Source: Cytophagales bacterium (GTDB taxonomy: Bacteria; Bacteroidota; Bacteroidia; Cytophagales; Cyclobacteriaceae). From it: 64,000 nt of DNA. Below, piece by piece: positions 32,806 to 41,438 of this stretch (positions are counted from its first letter, which is position 1; every line of letters starts with the position of its first letter). Below the pieces are notes generated by a model. It had not been told where the DNA came from. It was given only the letters and a program-made list of their open reading frames with translations, and did not search any database. The stretch lies in NCBI GenBank assembly GCA_017303805.1, contig JAFLBQ010000008.1, positions 124,001-188,000 of the forward strand. Direction: 5' to 3'. The translations under genes and the position numbers were made by a program.

Positions 32806-33465
32806 TCATCTTACACTCCTGATCACATCCAACACATACTTTACCGTCAGCTCCAACTTATTCCAATCCTGATTTTCGAATACTTCTTTGGTAAATAACT
32901 GCGAACCCAATCCCACGCAAGTGGCACCTGCACCAAACCATTCCGAAATACTTTTTTCGGTGGGTTCTACACCTCCGGTAATCATAAGCCTCAAATCAGG
33001 CACCACCGGCATAATGGCTTTAACAAAACCCGGCCCCAGCACCGAACCCGGAAAGAGTTTAATCAGCTCGCCCCCCAGTTCTTTGGCAGTAACAATCTCT
33101 GTTAATGTGGCGCAACCGGGTATCCATAACGTATTGTGCGCCTTACATACCGGGGCCATTTCAGGTTTTAAAATTGGTGAGATAATAAAATGAGCGCCAG
33201 CCTGAATGTATTTTTCGGTTGTAGTGGCATCCATAATAGTACCAATTCCCAACGCAAGTCCGGGTAATTTTTCTGCTGCCTTTACTAAGTGTGTAAATAC
33301 CTCAAAAGAGTTTGGTTGCCGGTTGGTATATTCAAATGCGCGCACACCCCCGCGGTAAGCAGCCTCCATAGCCTGTTGTGCAAGGTTGGCATCGCTTTGC
33401 GAGAGTAAAGGCACAAAGCCTGTTTGTAGAATGAGCGATAAACTATCCTGTGCACGGAAGTTCAT
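32806..33465 (-). CDS. eda: KDPG/KHG aldolase
   Basis: Class I aldolase splitting 2-keto-3-deoxy-6-phosphogluconate (or 4-hydroxy-2-oxoglutarate) into pyruvate plus an aldehyde. 219 residues. FEYTNRQPNSFEVF, LALGIGTIMDATT with the active-site glutamate equivalent nearby, FIISPILKPE, then ELIKLFPGSVLGPGF with the Schiff-base lysine in LIKLFPG, and MITGGVEPTEKSISEW are all family features. It lies 12 bases downstream of the TolC-type gene, an odd partner for an efflux operon. No dehydratase (edd/uxaA) is in view. Confidence 0.9.
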   Translation of the reverse strand: MNFRAQDSLSLILQTGFVPLLSQSDANLAQQAMEAAYRGGVRAFEYTNRQPNSFEVFTHLVKAAEKLPGLALGIGTIMDATTTEKYIQAGAHFIISPILKPEMAPVCKAHNTLWIPGCATLTEIVTAKELGGELIKLFPGSVLGPGFVKAIMPVVPDLRLMITGGVEPTEKSISEWFGAGATCVGLGSQLFTKEVFENQDWNKLELTVKYVLDVIRSVR

Positions 33466-33477
33466 GAAGATTTTTTA

Positions 33478-34938
33478 TTAGCCATTTGCATCGGCAAGAT
33501 ATAAAAGTCTGCCGTTCGCAAAATCATACAGCGTTAATCTTCTCAAATCATAGTAGGCCGACCAAAACGCTTTTAATGCTTCGAGATAGCTGCGCTTGGC
33601 CGTATCTTTTTCGTTTAACGCAATATTTAAATTGGTGATGTCAATCTTTCCAATCAGGTAGCGGTTTTGGGCTACCAGGTAACGTTCCTGAGCTACTTCG
33701 TCTGCCTTTTTGGTAATCTCAATCTGCAACCGGAGCATCTCAAATTGACGCACCTGGGTAATTATCTCCTGTTCGAATGCTACTTCGTCTTGTGCAATAA
33801 TATAGTCGTTTAACTTCTTGTTGGCCGTAGCGGTGCGCATCAATGCCTTTCTTCGGCCCCAATCTACCAGCGGCACATTAAAGGTAACATTTGCCATTTG
33901 CTGGCGCGATGGATTTTGATATAAATCGCCTAACGAACTGCCCACGTTGTTGGTACCATACGAAGCGGTTAACCCCACCTGGTAGCGCTCGCCTTTGGCT
34001 TGTGCTACCGCCTGATCGGCTTCCAGCTTTCTTCGTTCAAATGCAATAAACGCTGCACGGTTTTGTTTGGCATACAATAGCGCCTCCTCTTCATTTACTT
34101 CAAATTGCGGAATAGCATCCGGCAGACTAAGTTCAAATCGCTCGCCACTGCGCAACCCAATAAAGGTACGCAGACGTAAACTCGCAGTTTGCAAATCCAG
34201 ATCTGCCTGTGCCACATCTTGCCGCGAGCGCAACAATTGCAGCTCCACTTGTAGAAGTTTGTCTTGCGAGGTGGTACCAATGTTATAGCGGCCTTGTTCA
34301 ATTTTATAAATCGTATCGTTATTGGCCAGATTAAACTTTGCAATCTGTGCGTTAACCTGGGCTTGCATTACACTAAAAAATGCAGTCACCGCATCACGGC
34401 TAATCTGTTCCATGCTCTCCGCATATTCCCGCTTCGACTCTTCGTAGCGGATGGGCTCAATCTTACGATCCCACTTGTACTGGTTGTAGGCAAACAAGGG
34501 TTGGTTTACAAAGATATTGAAAGGTGCCCCATTCCATTGCCGGGTGTCTTTGGTAATATTATTGAAGTAATTATAGCTGGAGTTTGCGTAGATCATCCCA
34601 CCCGTCCACTGAATGGGTTGTTGCAACCCAAAGTTAACACCAGGGTTTAGCTGATTCAACGGCAGGTACTGAATGGAGCCATCGGGCTGACGCACGGGTG
34701 TAAAACTATTATTATACAACGAGCCCGCATTGTTGCTGCTCATGCGCAACTGCGGATTGTAGTTGGTGCGAAAATACCGGTATTGCCAGTACCGCGTTTC
34801 GCGCCTGGTCTCCGCCTGCTTAAAAGCCGGTGATTGCAGCAATGCCCGGCCCACCACATCTTCCATGGTAAATTTATTTTGTGCCGGCAGCACCTTTACG
34901 CTGAGCACGGCAAGGAGTATAAAAAATAGCTTATTCAT
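33478..34938 (-). CDS. TolC-family outer membrane efflux protein
   Basis: 486 residues with a signal peptide (ending LPAQNK). Two long helical repeats of the TolC/OEP type are present, for example QARYNIG-like YKIEQGRYNIGTTSQDKLLQVE and YLVAQNRYLIGKIDITNLNIAL, which are internal duplicates. It would form the outer membrane channel of a tripartite exporter. It overlaps the permease gene by 8 bases and shares its operon with the adaptor. Confidence 0.9.
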   Translation of the reverse strand: MNKLFFILLAVLSVKVLPAQNKFTMEDVVGRALLQSPAFKQAETRRETRYWQYRYFRTNYNPQLRMSSNNAGSLYNNSFTPVRQPDGSIQYLPLNQLNPGVNFGLQQPIQWTGGMIYANSSYNYFNNITKDTRQWNGAPFNIFVNQPLFAYNQYKWDRKIEPIRYEESKREYAESMEQISRDAVTAFFSVMQAQVNAQIAKFNLANNDTIYKIEQGRYNIGTTSQDKLLQVELQLLRSRQDVAQADLDLQTASLRLRTFIGLRSGERFELSLPDAIPQFEVNEEEALLYAKQNRAAFIAFERRKLEADQAVAQAKGERYQVGLTASYGTNNVGSSLGDLYQNPSRQQMANVTFNVPLVDWGRRKALMRTATANKKLNDYIIAQDEVAFEQEIITQVRQFEMLRLQIEITKKADEVAQERYLVAQNRYLIGKIDITNLNIALNEKDTAKRSYLEALKAFWSAYYDLRRLTLYDFANGRLLYLADANG

Positions 34939-36310
34939 GTCGCAAGGAAGTTATAGGATCCTGGCTGGCTGCTTTGCGGGCCGGAGCAATTCCGAAAATC
35001 AAACCTACGGTAGCCGCCACACCAAATGAAAGTAAAATAGAAGTGAAACTTATTATAGTGGGAATGTTGGCAAAAGCAGAGACCAGGTAGGCCAACACCA
35101 CACCCAGCATCACGCCAATGAGTCCACCCGAAACGCTTATCATCACCGCTTCGAACAAAAACTGTTGTACCACATCGCGCTTCTGCGCACCTATAGACAA
35201 CCGGAGCCCTATCTCTTTTATGCGCTCCAATACCGAAGCAAGCATAATGTTCATGATACCAATACCACCCACCAACAGCGAGATACCGGCAATGGCCCCG
35301 AGCACGTAATTAAAAATGTCGTTCGTGCGTTGTTGTTGTTTCAGCAACAATTCCGGAATTTCAATTTCAAAGTCAACTACCTCGTAATGTTTTCGGGTAA
35401 GCATGCGCGAAATAATTTCGGCTACCGGTTGTAGTTTGGCTGTTTCGTCAACTTGTATCACCAGCCTGTCTATTTGGTGATAATTCTTTTTTTCTTCCTC
35501 ACTTTCTTCATTCGAGTTATTGCCACCAATAAAAAAGATTCCCTGGCTGCGCATATTGGCGAGCCGCAGGGCTTCGGCAGTAATCAGGTCGCGGTTTTCA
35601 TACCGAATCAGTACCGATTGCAGAGGCGCGTACACATCCATATTAAAATCGCGAATGCCCAGTTTGCTGATGCTGTTTTGCGAAACAAACCGTTCGCGCA
35701 AAACGCCAATTACGGTTAGCCAATGTGGGCCCACTTTCAGGCTTTTGCCAATCGCATTTTCAGTGGGAAAAAATTTACTCTTCAATGCCGAACCAATTAT
35801 ACAAACCGGGGCCCCCAGTTTCAGGTGCTCTGCATTGAACATTTGTCCATCGGCCAATTGGAAATCATAAATCTCGAAATAGGAAGGCTCAACCCCTACC
35901 AGCTTGGCTGATCTGCGAATTCCGTTTTGAATTACCGAGGTATTGAGAATAATTTCGGGACTTACTTTTGAAAGGCCCGGTATAATGGTGCTGATGCTGT
36001 TTACATCGCGTACCGTAAGGCCAGGCGAAAATTTTTTCTTTTCTTTTTTTCCGGTGGCTTCGGAATTGAGTTTTTCATCCTTCTGCTCTACAATGGGTTT
36101 AATTACAATGTTATTAACACCCACCAGTTTAATTTGATTAAGGATTTCCTGTTGGGCGCCATTGCCGATGGCCAGCATGGCAATTACGGCTGCCACTCCG
36201 AAAATAATTCCCAAAGCAGTTAGCAGCGAGCGCATTTTATTGGCTATTACTGCATCGATGGCAATATAAAGGTTTGCCAGCATGCGTGCGGAGAAGTAGT
36301 TGTTGAGCAT
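34931..36310 (-). CDS. MacB-like ABC transporter permease
   Basis: 459 residues. An N-terminal membrane span (NKMRSLLTALGIIFGVAAVIAML), a periplasmic MacB_PCD domain of about 230 residues and three C-terminal spans form the FtsX-like topology (VLGAIAGISLLVGGIGIMNIMLASVLERIKEIGLRLSIGA). There is no ATPase domain on the same chain, unlike E. coli MacB. No separate ABC ATPase gene is next to it, so the motor must be encoded elsewhere. Coupled by overlap to the TolC gene. Confidence 0.92.
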   Translation of the reverse strand: MLNNYFSARMLANLYIAIDAVIANKMRSLLTALGIIFGVAAVIAMLAIGNGAQQEILNQIKLVGVNNIVIKPIVEQKDEKLNSEATGKKEKKKFSPGLTVRDVNSISTIIPGLSKVSPEIILNTSVIQNGIRRSAKLVGVEPSYFEIYDFQLADGQMFNAEHLKLGAPVCIIGSALKSKFFPTENAIGKSLKVGPHWLTVIGVLRERFVSQNSISKLGIRDFNMDVYAPLQSVLIRYENRDLITAEALRLANMRSQGIFFIGGNNSNEESEEEKKNYHQIDRLVIQVDETAKLQPVAEIISRMLTRKHYEVVDFEIEIPELLLKQQQRTNDIFNYVLGAIAGISLLVGGIGIMNIMLASVLERIKEIGLRLSIGAQKRDVVQQFLFEAVMISVSGGLIGVMLGVVLAYLVSAFANIPTIISFTSILLSFGVAATVGLIFGIAPARKAASQDPITSLRHE

Positions 36311-36321
36311 AAGCAGGTAAC

Positions 36322-37629
36322 TTAGTTGGCGGCCAGCTTCGGCTCTTCTGCTTTCTTCTTGTTGCGCTTTCCATTTAATTCGGGCAGCAACTCTATTTTT
36401 GAGTTGCCAATGCCATTGGGAATAGAAAGATAAACCCGGTCGCTAACCGAAAGCCCGCTTAAGATAACTGCATCGTTCGCATTGGTTTCACCTACCACAA
36501 CCTCCTGCTTTATCGAGTTAAGTCCGTTCTTTTTAATTACATAGGTAATGGAGTCGGCTTCGGTGTGTAAACTTTCTAATGGCACGAACAAGGCTTGATC
36601 TACTACCGAGGCAACAATTTTATTGCTGGTTGTCATAGACGGGCGCAAGGTGGGATCGGTGCCTTTTATTTCTACCATTACTTCAAACACCTTCGCATCG
36701 GAATTGGGCCGTTGTTCGCCTACGTTGGCAACCGAGGTAACACTGCCCAAAAGTTTTTTATCGGGGTACGCATCCAGCCCTACATCTACCACCTGACCTT
36801 TTTGCACTTTACGCACGTCCACTTCATTTACATAAGTTTTAGACATCATTACCGTAAGGTCGGGTAAGGTGGCCACGGTAGGATCCCACATTTGAATACG
36901 CGAGCCGGCTTTAATGGGCTTACCATCCCAATGCTTGTGGTAAATCACCATACCATCTTCGGGTGCCAACACATTAAATGCTTCCATTACTTTTGTCATG
37001 CCATCGTATTCCGATTGCACTTTGCGCAATTCAGCATTCACTTCGCGCATCTTTTCAATGTTTTGGTTTTTCTTGATTTTGTAATTTTCAACGGCCTGCT
37101 GATAGGCACGCTTGGCTTTGTCCATGTTAATCTCAGCTTGCTTAATGGTGGCAGGCGGTTCAAATTTAGACTGCTCTAATACTATGCCCGTTTCTTCCAC
37201 TGCATACTTCAGGTTAATCAACTCATCGCGCGATTGGCGCAACTGCAAGGCGGTGTCCAATTGCGTTTGGTTAAATTTTGAGCTCGCTTTATCCAATTCA
37301 ATTTGTTTTGCTGTAAACTTGGTTTGAAAATCCGACCGGTCGAGTGTGGCAACCCAATCGCCTTTTTTTACTACCGTCCCTTCGCTGATGATATTCTGAA
37401 TGGAAACCTCCCAGATCTGAAAGTTACGAAGCTGGTGCGGGCCTAAAATCTTCACAGAGTTTTTGGCCTCTAACTCACCGGTTGTTTCTATCTCCACCCG
37501 AAACTGACCTTGCTTTACATCGGTTAGAATAGCAGCCACTTCAGAGCCGCTATCGCGCCTGAGTATAAAAAAACCAGTCAACACTACAATTGCCAGGCCG
37601 GCTATAATGAGTAAATTTCTTTTGTTCAT
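36322..37629 (-). CDS. Periplasmic adaptor (HlyD/MacA-type membrane fusion protein)
   Basis: 435 residues. One N-terminal anchor (LLIIAGLAIVVLTGFFIL), a lipoyl-like half motif around GTVVKKGDWVATLDRSDF, a long alpha-hairpin (about 105-210) and the returning half VLAPEDGMVIYHKHWDGKPIKAGSRI. Beta-barrel and membrane-proximal domains follow. First gene of the adaptor-permease-TolC-aldolase operon. The 5' leader holds a perfect GGTAAAG heptamer duplicate (37639-37652). Confidence 0.92.
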   Translation of the reverse strand: MNKRNLLIIAGLAIVVLTGFFILRRDSGSEVAAILTDVKQGQFRVEIETTGELEAKNSVKILGPHQLRNFQIWEVSIQNIISEGTVVKKGDWVATLDRSDFQTKFTAKQIELDKASSKFNQTQLDTALQLRQSRDELINLKYAVEETGIVLEQSKFEPPATIKQAEINMDKAKRAYQQAVENYKIKKNQNIEKMREVNAELRKVQSEYDGMTKVMEAFNVLAPEDGMVIYHKHWDGKPIKAGSRIQMWDPTVATLPDLTVMMSKTYVNEVDVRKVQKGQVVDVGLDAYPDKKLLGSVTSVANVGEQRPNSDAKVFEVMVEIKGTDPTLRPSMTTSNKIVASVVDQALFVPLESLHTEADSITYVIKKNGLNSIKQEVVVGETNANDAVILSGLSVSDRVYLSIPNGIGNSKIELLPELNGKRNKKKAEEPKLAAN

Positions 37630-37799
37630 GAAATGTGGGGTAAAGGGTAAAGGTTCCTTGTTTAAACGATTCTCTTTTGTGAAAATTTTATTTCCGGCAC
37701 GTGTTGTTGAATGCCCTTCATGTGGGTGTATCTAAACCTCTACTACTGTTAAACCCGCGCCAAGGTTACAACTTAAGTTGTAAAAAAACAGGAAAGGCG

Positions 37800-37834
37800 A
37801 AATAACCGGGCAGGTGGTTGGCGCCCGGTTATTT
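37800..37834 (-). terminator. Strong hairpin, probable terminator
   Basis: AAATAACCGGGC (37800-37811) and GCCCGGTTATTT (37823-37834) form a perfect 12-bp stem with an 11-base loop, seven bases past the stop of the minus-strand gene ending at 37842. The T-run after the stem is short, but stem stability and position fit termination of the sigma-factor operon. Confidence 0.7.
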
Positions 37835-37841
37835 AAATGAG

Positions 37842-39035
37842 CTATTGAATACTGCCTTTGCGCAGTTCTATTTTTGCAAGCGCTGCATCGCGCGAAATTT
37901 TTCCACTGGCATAGTCGCTCAGTACACTTGCCTTTACGGTTAATTCCAACGTTGCCGGAATGCCACAGCCCTGGCATTTGGTTAACCGAATGTTAAAAAC
38001 CAACTGCTCTTGCGGGGCAAGGCTCTTCAGGGTGCGTCCATACTCCAAAAGATCCAACTTGATATCTTGCTCAAAGACCGGGTAAATTTCTTTAATGCGC
38101 TTGTCGCGCTCGGCTTGGGTAAGGTTGTTTAATCCTTGCGTAGGCATTATCCACCGGTTGGGGCCCGATTGGTTGCTGGAAAAAACAGTCATGTAATAAA
38201 TTACCCCGTAATCTTTCAAACGTTCATAATAAATGCCTTCGTCTGTAAAAAATGTTTTCGAAAGATCTCTGCGGTATAACCTGTTAAAGATGGATGAAAG
38301 CAATTCCAGGTCGGGTTGCAGTTTATTGTCCATCTCGCTGTTTACAACTTTCAGGTTTTTCATAAACTGCTCGCGCGATACTTTTCCCTGTTTCAATTGA
38401 GTAAGTTCACTCTTCAATACTTCCACAGAAAGAAACGATGTTTTATAATTATCCGGAAAAACCGTTAACCAACTTCGGGCTCCGTCTTCGCGGTTGGTGA
38501 TTACAATTCTTTCGTTGGGTTGCAGTTGCGAAATCAGGTCGCCATAATCAGCCATAAATTCTTTGCAGGCTTCAATTATTTTCAAATTGGTGGCCTCGTA
38601 CACGCTATCGGTATTAATCGGTTTGGCCCGGGGTGCTTTGGCTCGGCCACTTACTGTTTCCGATAAAATTCTTCCATTGGCATCGTACACCTGGGCAACA
38701 TCCTGTTCGTCCATAAAATCCCAGGTTTTTACAACCTGACCGTTAATAACGGTCACATTGTCGCCACCAAAACCAAACGCAAAGGTACCGGGCATAGTCA
38801 TTGGCATTCGGAAGGTTACGCCATACCCTTCGCGGTAGTTACTTTCAACTTCTAACGGAAAAAAATTCCGCTTTTCCAGCTTTTGCTTTAACAACGTACC
38901 CAAAATGTTCTTTGCCACCTCCAGGTCGCGCGTCATGCGTGCTTCGTCTTTTTGTGCAAAGGCGCAAACCGATAGTATCATCAACGCGCCCACCCTCATC
39001 ACCTTGCTTCCTATTCTTTTCATTTTTGTTATCAA
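37842..39035 (-). CDS. Exported protein of unknown function in an ECF sigma operon
   Basis: 397 residues with a signal peptide (MKRIGSKVMRVGALMILSV then CAFAQ). No family is recognised. The middle has a proline/glycine-rich stretch (TFRMPMTMPGTFAFGFGGDN) and NERIVITNREDGARSWLTVF. Near the end, LTKCQGCGIPATLELTVKA carries a CxxC that could bind metal or form a disulfide. The last 25 residues have SDYASGKISRDAALAKIE; a related KQGKVSREQFMKNL occurs mid-protein. It starts directly after the anti-sigma stop, so the three genes form one unit and the protein is likely a target or sensor of that system. Confidence 0.7.
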   Translation of the reverse strand: MITKMKRIGSKVMRVGALMILSVCAFAQKDEARMTRDLEVAKNILGTLLKQKLEKRNFFPLEVESNYREGYGVTFRMPMTMPGTFAFGFGGDNVTVINGQVVKTWDFMDEQDVAQVYDANGRILSETVSGRAKAPRAKPINTDSVYEATNLKIIEACKEFMADYGDLISQLQPNERIVITNREDGARSWLTVFPDNYKTSFLSVEVLKSELTQLKQGKVSREQFMKNLKVVNSEMDNKLQPDLELLSSIFNRLYRRDLSKTFFTDEGIYYERLKDYGVIYYMTVFSSNQSGPNRWIMPTQGLNNLTQAERDKRIKEIYPVFEQDIKLDLLEYGRTLKSLAPQEQLVFNIRLTKCQGCGIPATLELTVKASVLSDYASGKISRDAALAKIELRKGSIQ

Positions 39036-39875
39036 TTAATAGTTATTCACTTTTTTTATTGCTCCTTCCGGATTTGAAATAATGCTCGCCAGAATCAGCT
39101 CGGTTTCCTGTTTAAACTGATCTGTGTTTTTTTCGATGTTGTTCATGCGGGCCTGAAACAACACCAGGTCTTGCTTGCGTTGCTCTTGCAGGTATTTTGT
39201 AAAATCAACCAATAGATTTTCTACATACACCTGCTGATCTTTGGCTGAGAGTTTAAAGTAGTCTTGCATGAGTTTTAAATTTTCTTCCTGCAGGCCAGCC
39301 ACAAAAGTGCGTACCTGATCTTGCGAGGCCTGCGAGGCCACTCCAATTAGCTTGTCAATACGGGCCGAACTCTGCTGCAGATTCTGATGTAGTGACTCCT
39401 GCAACTTCAGGTTACTCTCTTTCCAGTTAGCAACCATTGCCTGGTTGTTTTGCGCCAAGGAATTGTTGATCATCTGTTGTACCTCCTGCGCGGACAGCAG
39501 TTGTGCTTGCACCTCTTCTTGCTGCGTAGCTCTAAAACTTATCAGCAACTCACCCTTTGCATACTTTACTTCGGGGCCAAAAAAGCGGCCTGCAAGCAGC
39601 AGCAACAACAGCGAGGCAGCAATGCCCATGGGTATTTTAAGGTAGCGCGAACTCCAAAAGAAGGCGCGTTTTTCCTCGGCTACAAAAACCGGGGGCGCAA
39701 TCACTTCCACATCGGCCAACGCTGCAAGGCTTTTGCGTACCACAGCAAGGTGCTGTAGCCGTTCGCGCGCTTGCGGATGTTCGGCCAAATAGAGATCCAC
39801 TTGCTCTTTGGTGGCGGCATCCAACTCACCATACAGGTAAGCCATCAGGGTGCCTTCGTCTGGTTTATAGTTCAT
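39036..39875 (-). CDS. Membrane anti-sigma factor
   Basis: 279 residues. The N-terminus MNYKPDEGTLMAYLYGELD with QVDLYLAEHPQARERLQHL is the anti-sigma helical domain, but the zinc-binding HxxxCxxC of ZAS proteins is absent. One membrane span at about 82-96 (GIAASLLLLLLAGRFFG) is followed by a long periplasmic coiled-coil-like domain (about 110-270). Overlaps the sigma gene by 11 bases, a sign of coupled stoichiometry. Confidence 0.85.
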   Translation of the reverse strand: MNYKPDEGTLMAYLYGELDAATKEQVDLYLAEHPQARERLQHLAVVRKSLAALADVEVIAPPVFVAEEKRAFFWSSRYLKIPMGIAASLLLLLLAGRFFGPEVKYAKGELLISFRATQQEEVQAQLLSAQEVQQMINNSLAQNNQAMVANWKESNLKLQESLHQNLQQSSARIDKLIGVASQASQDQVRTFVAGLQEENLKLMQDYFKLSAKDQQVYVENLLVDFTKYLQEQRKQDLVLFQARMNNIEKNTDQFKQETELILASIISNPEGAIKKVNNY

Positions 39876-40494
39876 AGCCCAGTGCTTCTTTTGTTATGTT
39901 CTTTCTTTCTAAAATTTTCTTCAATCCATCCAGCCCGTAATACATTCTGGATTTCACGGTGTTCTCTGAAATCTGCAAAGCCTCCGCAATTTCTCTGAAC
40001 TTTAAGCCTTCATACTCTTTCATAATCACTACTTCGCGCTGCTCGGCACTCAGTTCCATCAGGCACTGCTGCAGCAGGTCCGAAAGTTCCGTTTGTCGCA
40101 ATTGCTTTTCAGGGTTATCGGCCCGCCCGTGGCTGGTTTCCCATTGGTAGCTAACCTCGCCTTCGGCCGTGGGGAACTCGTTAAGCGAAACCGCCCGTTT
40201 TGATTTTTTCTTGCGCAACTCTTCGCGGCAATAATTTACAGCAATGGTATAGAGCCACGATTTAAACCGGGATGCATCTTGCAAACCAGCCAGGTTGCGA
40301 TGCATGCTGATAAAAGTCTTCTGCGACACTTCCATGGCCAGGTCGTGGTCGAAAAAGAATTTATAGGCAAAGTTGTAGATGCGTTTGTACCACACCTGCA
40401 CCAATTTACCTTGCGCATTCGCATCACCCTGTCGGGCCCGCTCCAGCAGGGCATCTGCATGCATCATTCCACTATTCGGTAAGGTTTCGGTCAC
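39865..40494 (-). CDS. ECF-type RNA polymerase sigma factor
   Basis: 209 residues. Region 2 is YNFAYKFFFDHDLAMEVSQKTF with the -10-binding RFKSWLYTIAVNYCREELRKKK. Region 4 is LMELSAEQREVVIMKEYEGLKFREIAEALQISENTVKSRMYYGLDGLKK. Regions 2 and 4 are joined by a linker with an acidic segment. Released from the adjacent anti-sigma factor it would direct a small envelope regulon, probably including this operon. Divergent from the methyltransferase-LytTR operon. Confidence 0.93.
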   Translation of the reverse strand: MTETLPNSGMMHADALLERARQGDANAQGKLVQVWYKRIYNFAYKFFFDHDLAMEVSQKTFISMHRNLAGLQDASRFKSWLYTIAVNYCREELRKKKSKRAVSLNEFPTAEGEVSYQWETSHGRADNPEKQLRQTELSDLLQQCLMELSAEQREVVIMKEYEGLKFREIAEALQISENTVKSRMYYGLDGLKKILERKNITKEALGYEL

Positions 40495-40649
40495 GGAAAA
40501 CGCTTAATTTGAGCTCAATTGATTGTTTTCGAACATAAAGATGCATCGTTAAACAGAAAAGTTTAAAAGACCAAAAATTTTCACCGATAGTCAGACCGTG
40601 CTTACCTCATAGCCGCCTGCATCGTAAACTTCGCACTCAACGCTTTCGT

Positions 40650-40657
40650 TATCTTTG
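40650..40657 (+). promoter_or_regulatory. TAnnTTTG element 6 bases before a start codon
   Basis: TATCTTTG, exact match, ends six bases before the ATG at 40664. Initiation about seven bases downstream would give a leaderless message. No good TTG lies 17-23 bases upstream. Confidence 0.4.
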
Positions 40658-40663
40658 CCGCCC

Positions 40664-41437
40664 ATGAAAACGCTTATTCAGTTGCTCATACGCTTTGTGC
40701 CCCGCCCCTGGCTTCAACGACTTGCCGGTACAAGCCTTAAACTGGTAGGCCTGTTTTATATAGGCAACCGGGTGGCATGCCCCGTGTGTAAAAGTAACTT
40801 CAGCAAGTTTATGCCCTACGGCCGAATTAATCCGCGTGCCAATGCCCTTTGCCCCAACTGCCTGAGCCTGGAACGCCACCGCCTTATCTGGCTTTACCTT
40901 CAACGCGAAACGAGCTTTTTCAAAAACCCAATGCAGGTGCTGCACATAGCCCCCGAAGTATGCTTTATGAAACGATTTGAAAAACAGCATGGCGCTGGCT
41001 ATATAACGGCCGACATTGAATCTCCGCTGGCTAAAGTAAAAGCCGATATTCATCAGTTACCTTTTACAGATAACAGTTTTGATGCCGTGCTCTGCAACCA
41101 TGTGCTGGAACATGTTGCCGATGACATCAAAGCCATGCGCGAATTGAAGCGTGTGCTTAAACCCGGAGGGTGGGCTATCCTTCAGGTGCCCTTCTTTTCT
41201 CCGGTGCCGGATGTAACCTTTGAAGACAACAGCATTACCAACAAACGCGAGCGTGAAAAAATTTTTGGTCAGGATGACCACGTGCGCAAATACGGTAACG
41301 ATTACCTCCAACGCATTCAAGCCAGTGGCCTGGTGGCTGAAGCAAATGGCTTTGCGCAACAACTTACCCCAGAACTCATTCAGCGGCATTCGGTAATGCC
41401 CAGCGAGATACTCTACATCGGCAGAAAAATGAATTGA
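40664..41437 (+). CDS. Class I methyltransferase with N-terminal zinc-ribbon-like motif
   Basis: 257 residues. Residues about 38-70 hold CPVC...CPNC (ACPVCKSNFSKF, then ALCPNCLSLERHRLIWLYL), a zinc-ribbon-like pair. The methyltransferase core follows: VLHIAPE in place of motif I, ADIHQLPFTDNSFDAVLCNHVLEHV and LKRVLKPGGWAILQVPF. RNA, protein or small molecule could be the substrate. An ATG three codons upstream is possible. It ends one base before the sensor kinase gene, so all three genes form an operon. Confidence 0.82.
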   Translation: MKTLIQLLIRFVPRPWLQRLAGTSLKLVGLFYIGNRVACPVCKSNFSKFMPYGRINPRANALCPNCLSLERHRLIWLYLQRETSFFKNPMQVLHIAPEVCFMKRFEKQHGAGYITADIESPLAKVKADIHQLPFTDNSFDAVLCNHVLEHVADDIKAMRELKRVLKPGGWAILQVPFFSPVPDVTFEDNSITNKREREKIFGQDDHVRKYGNDYLQRIQASGLVAEANGFAQQLTPELIQRHSVMPSEILYIGRKMN

Positions 41438-41438
41438 A

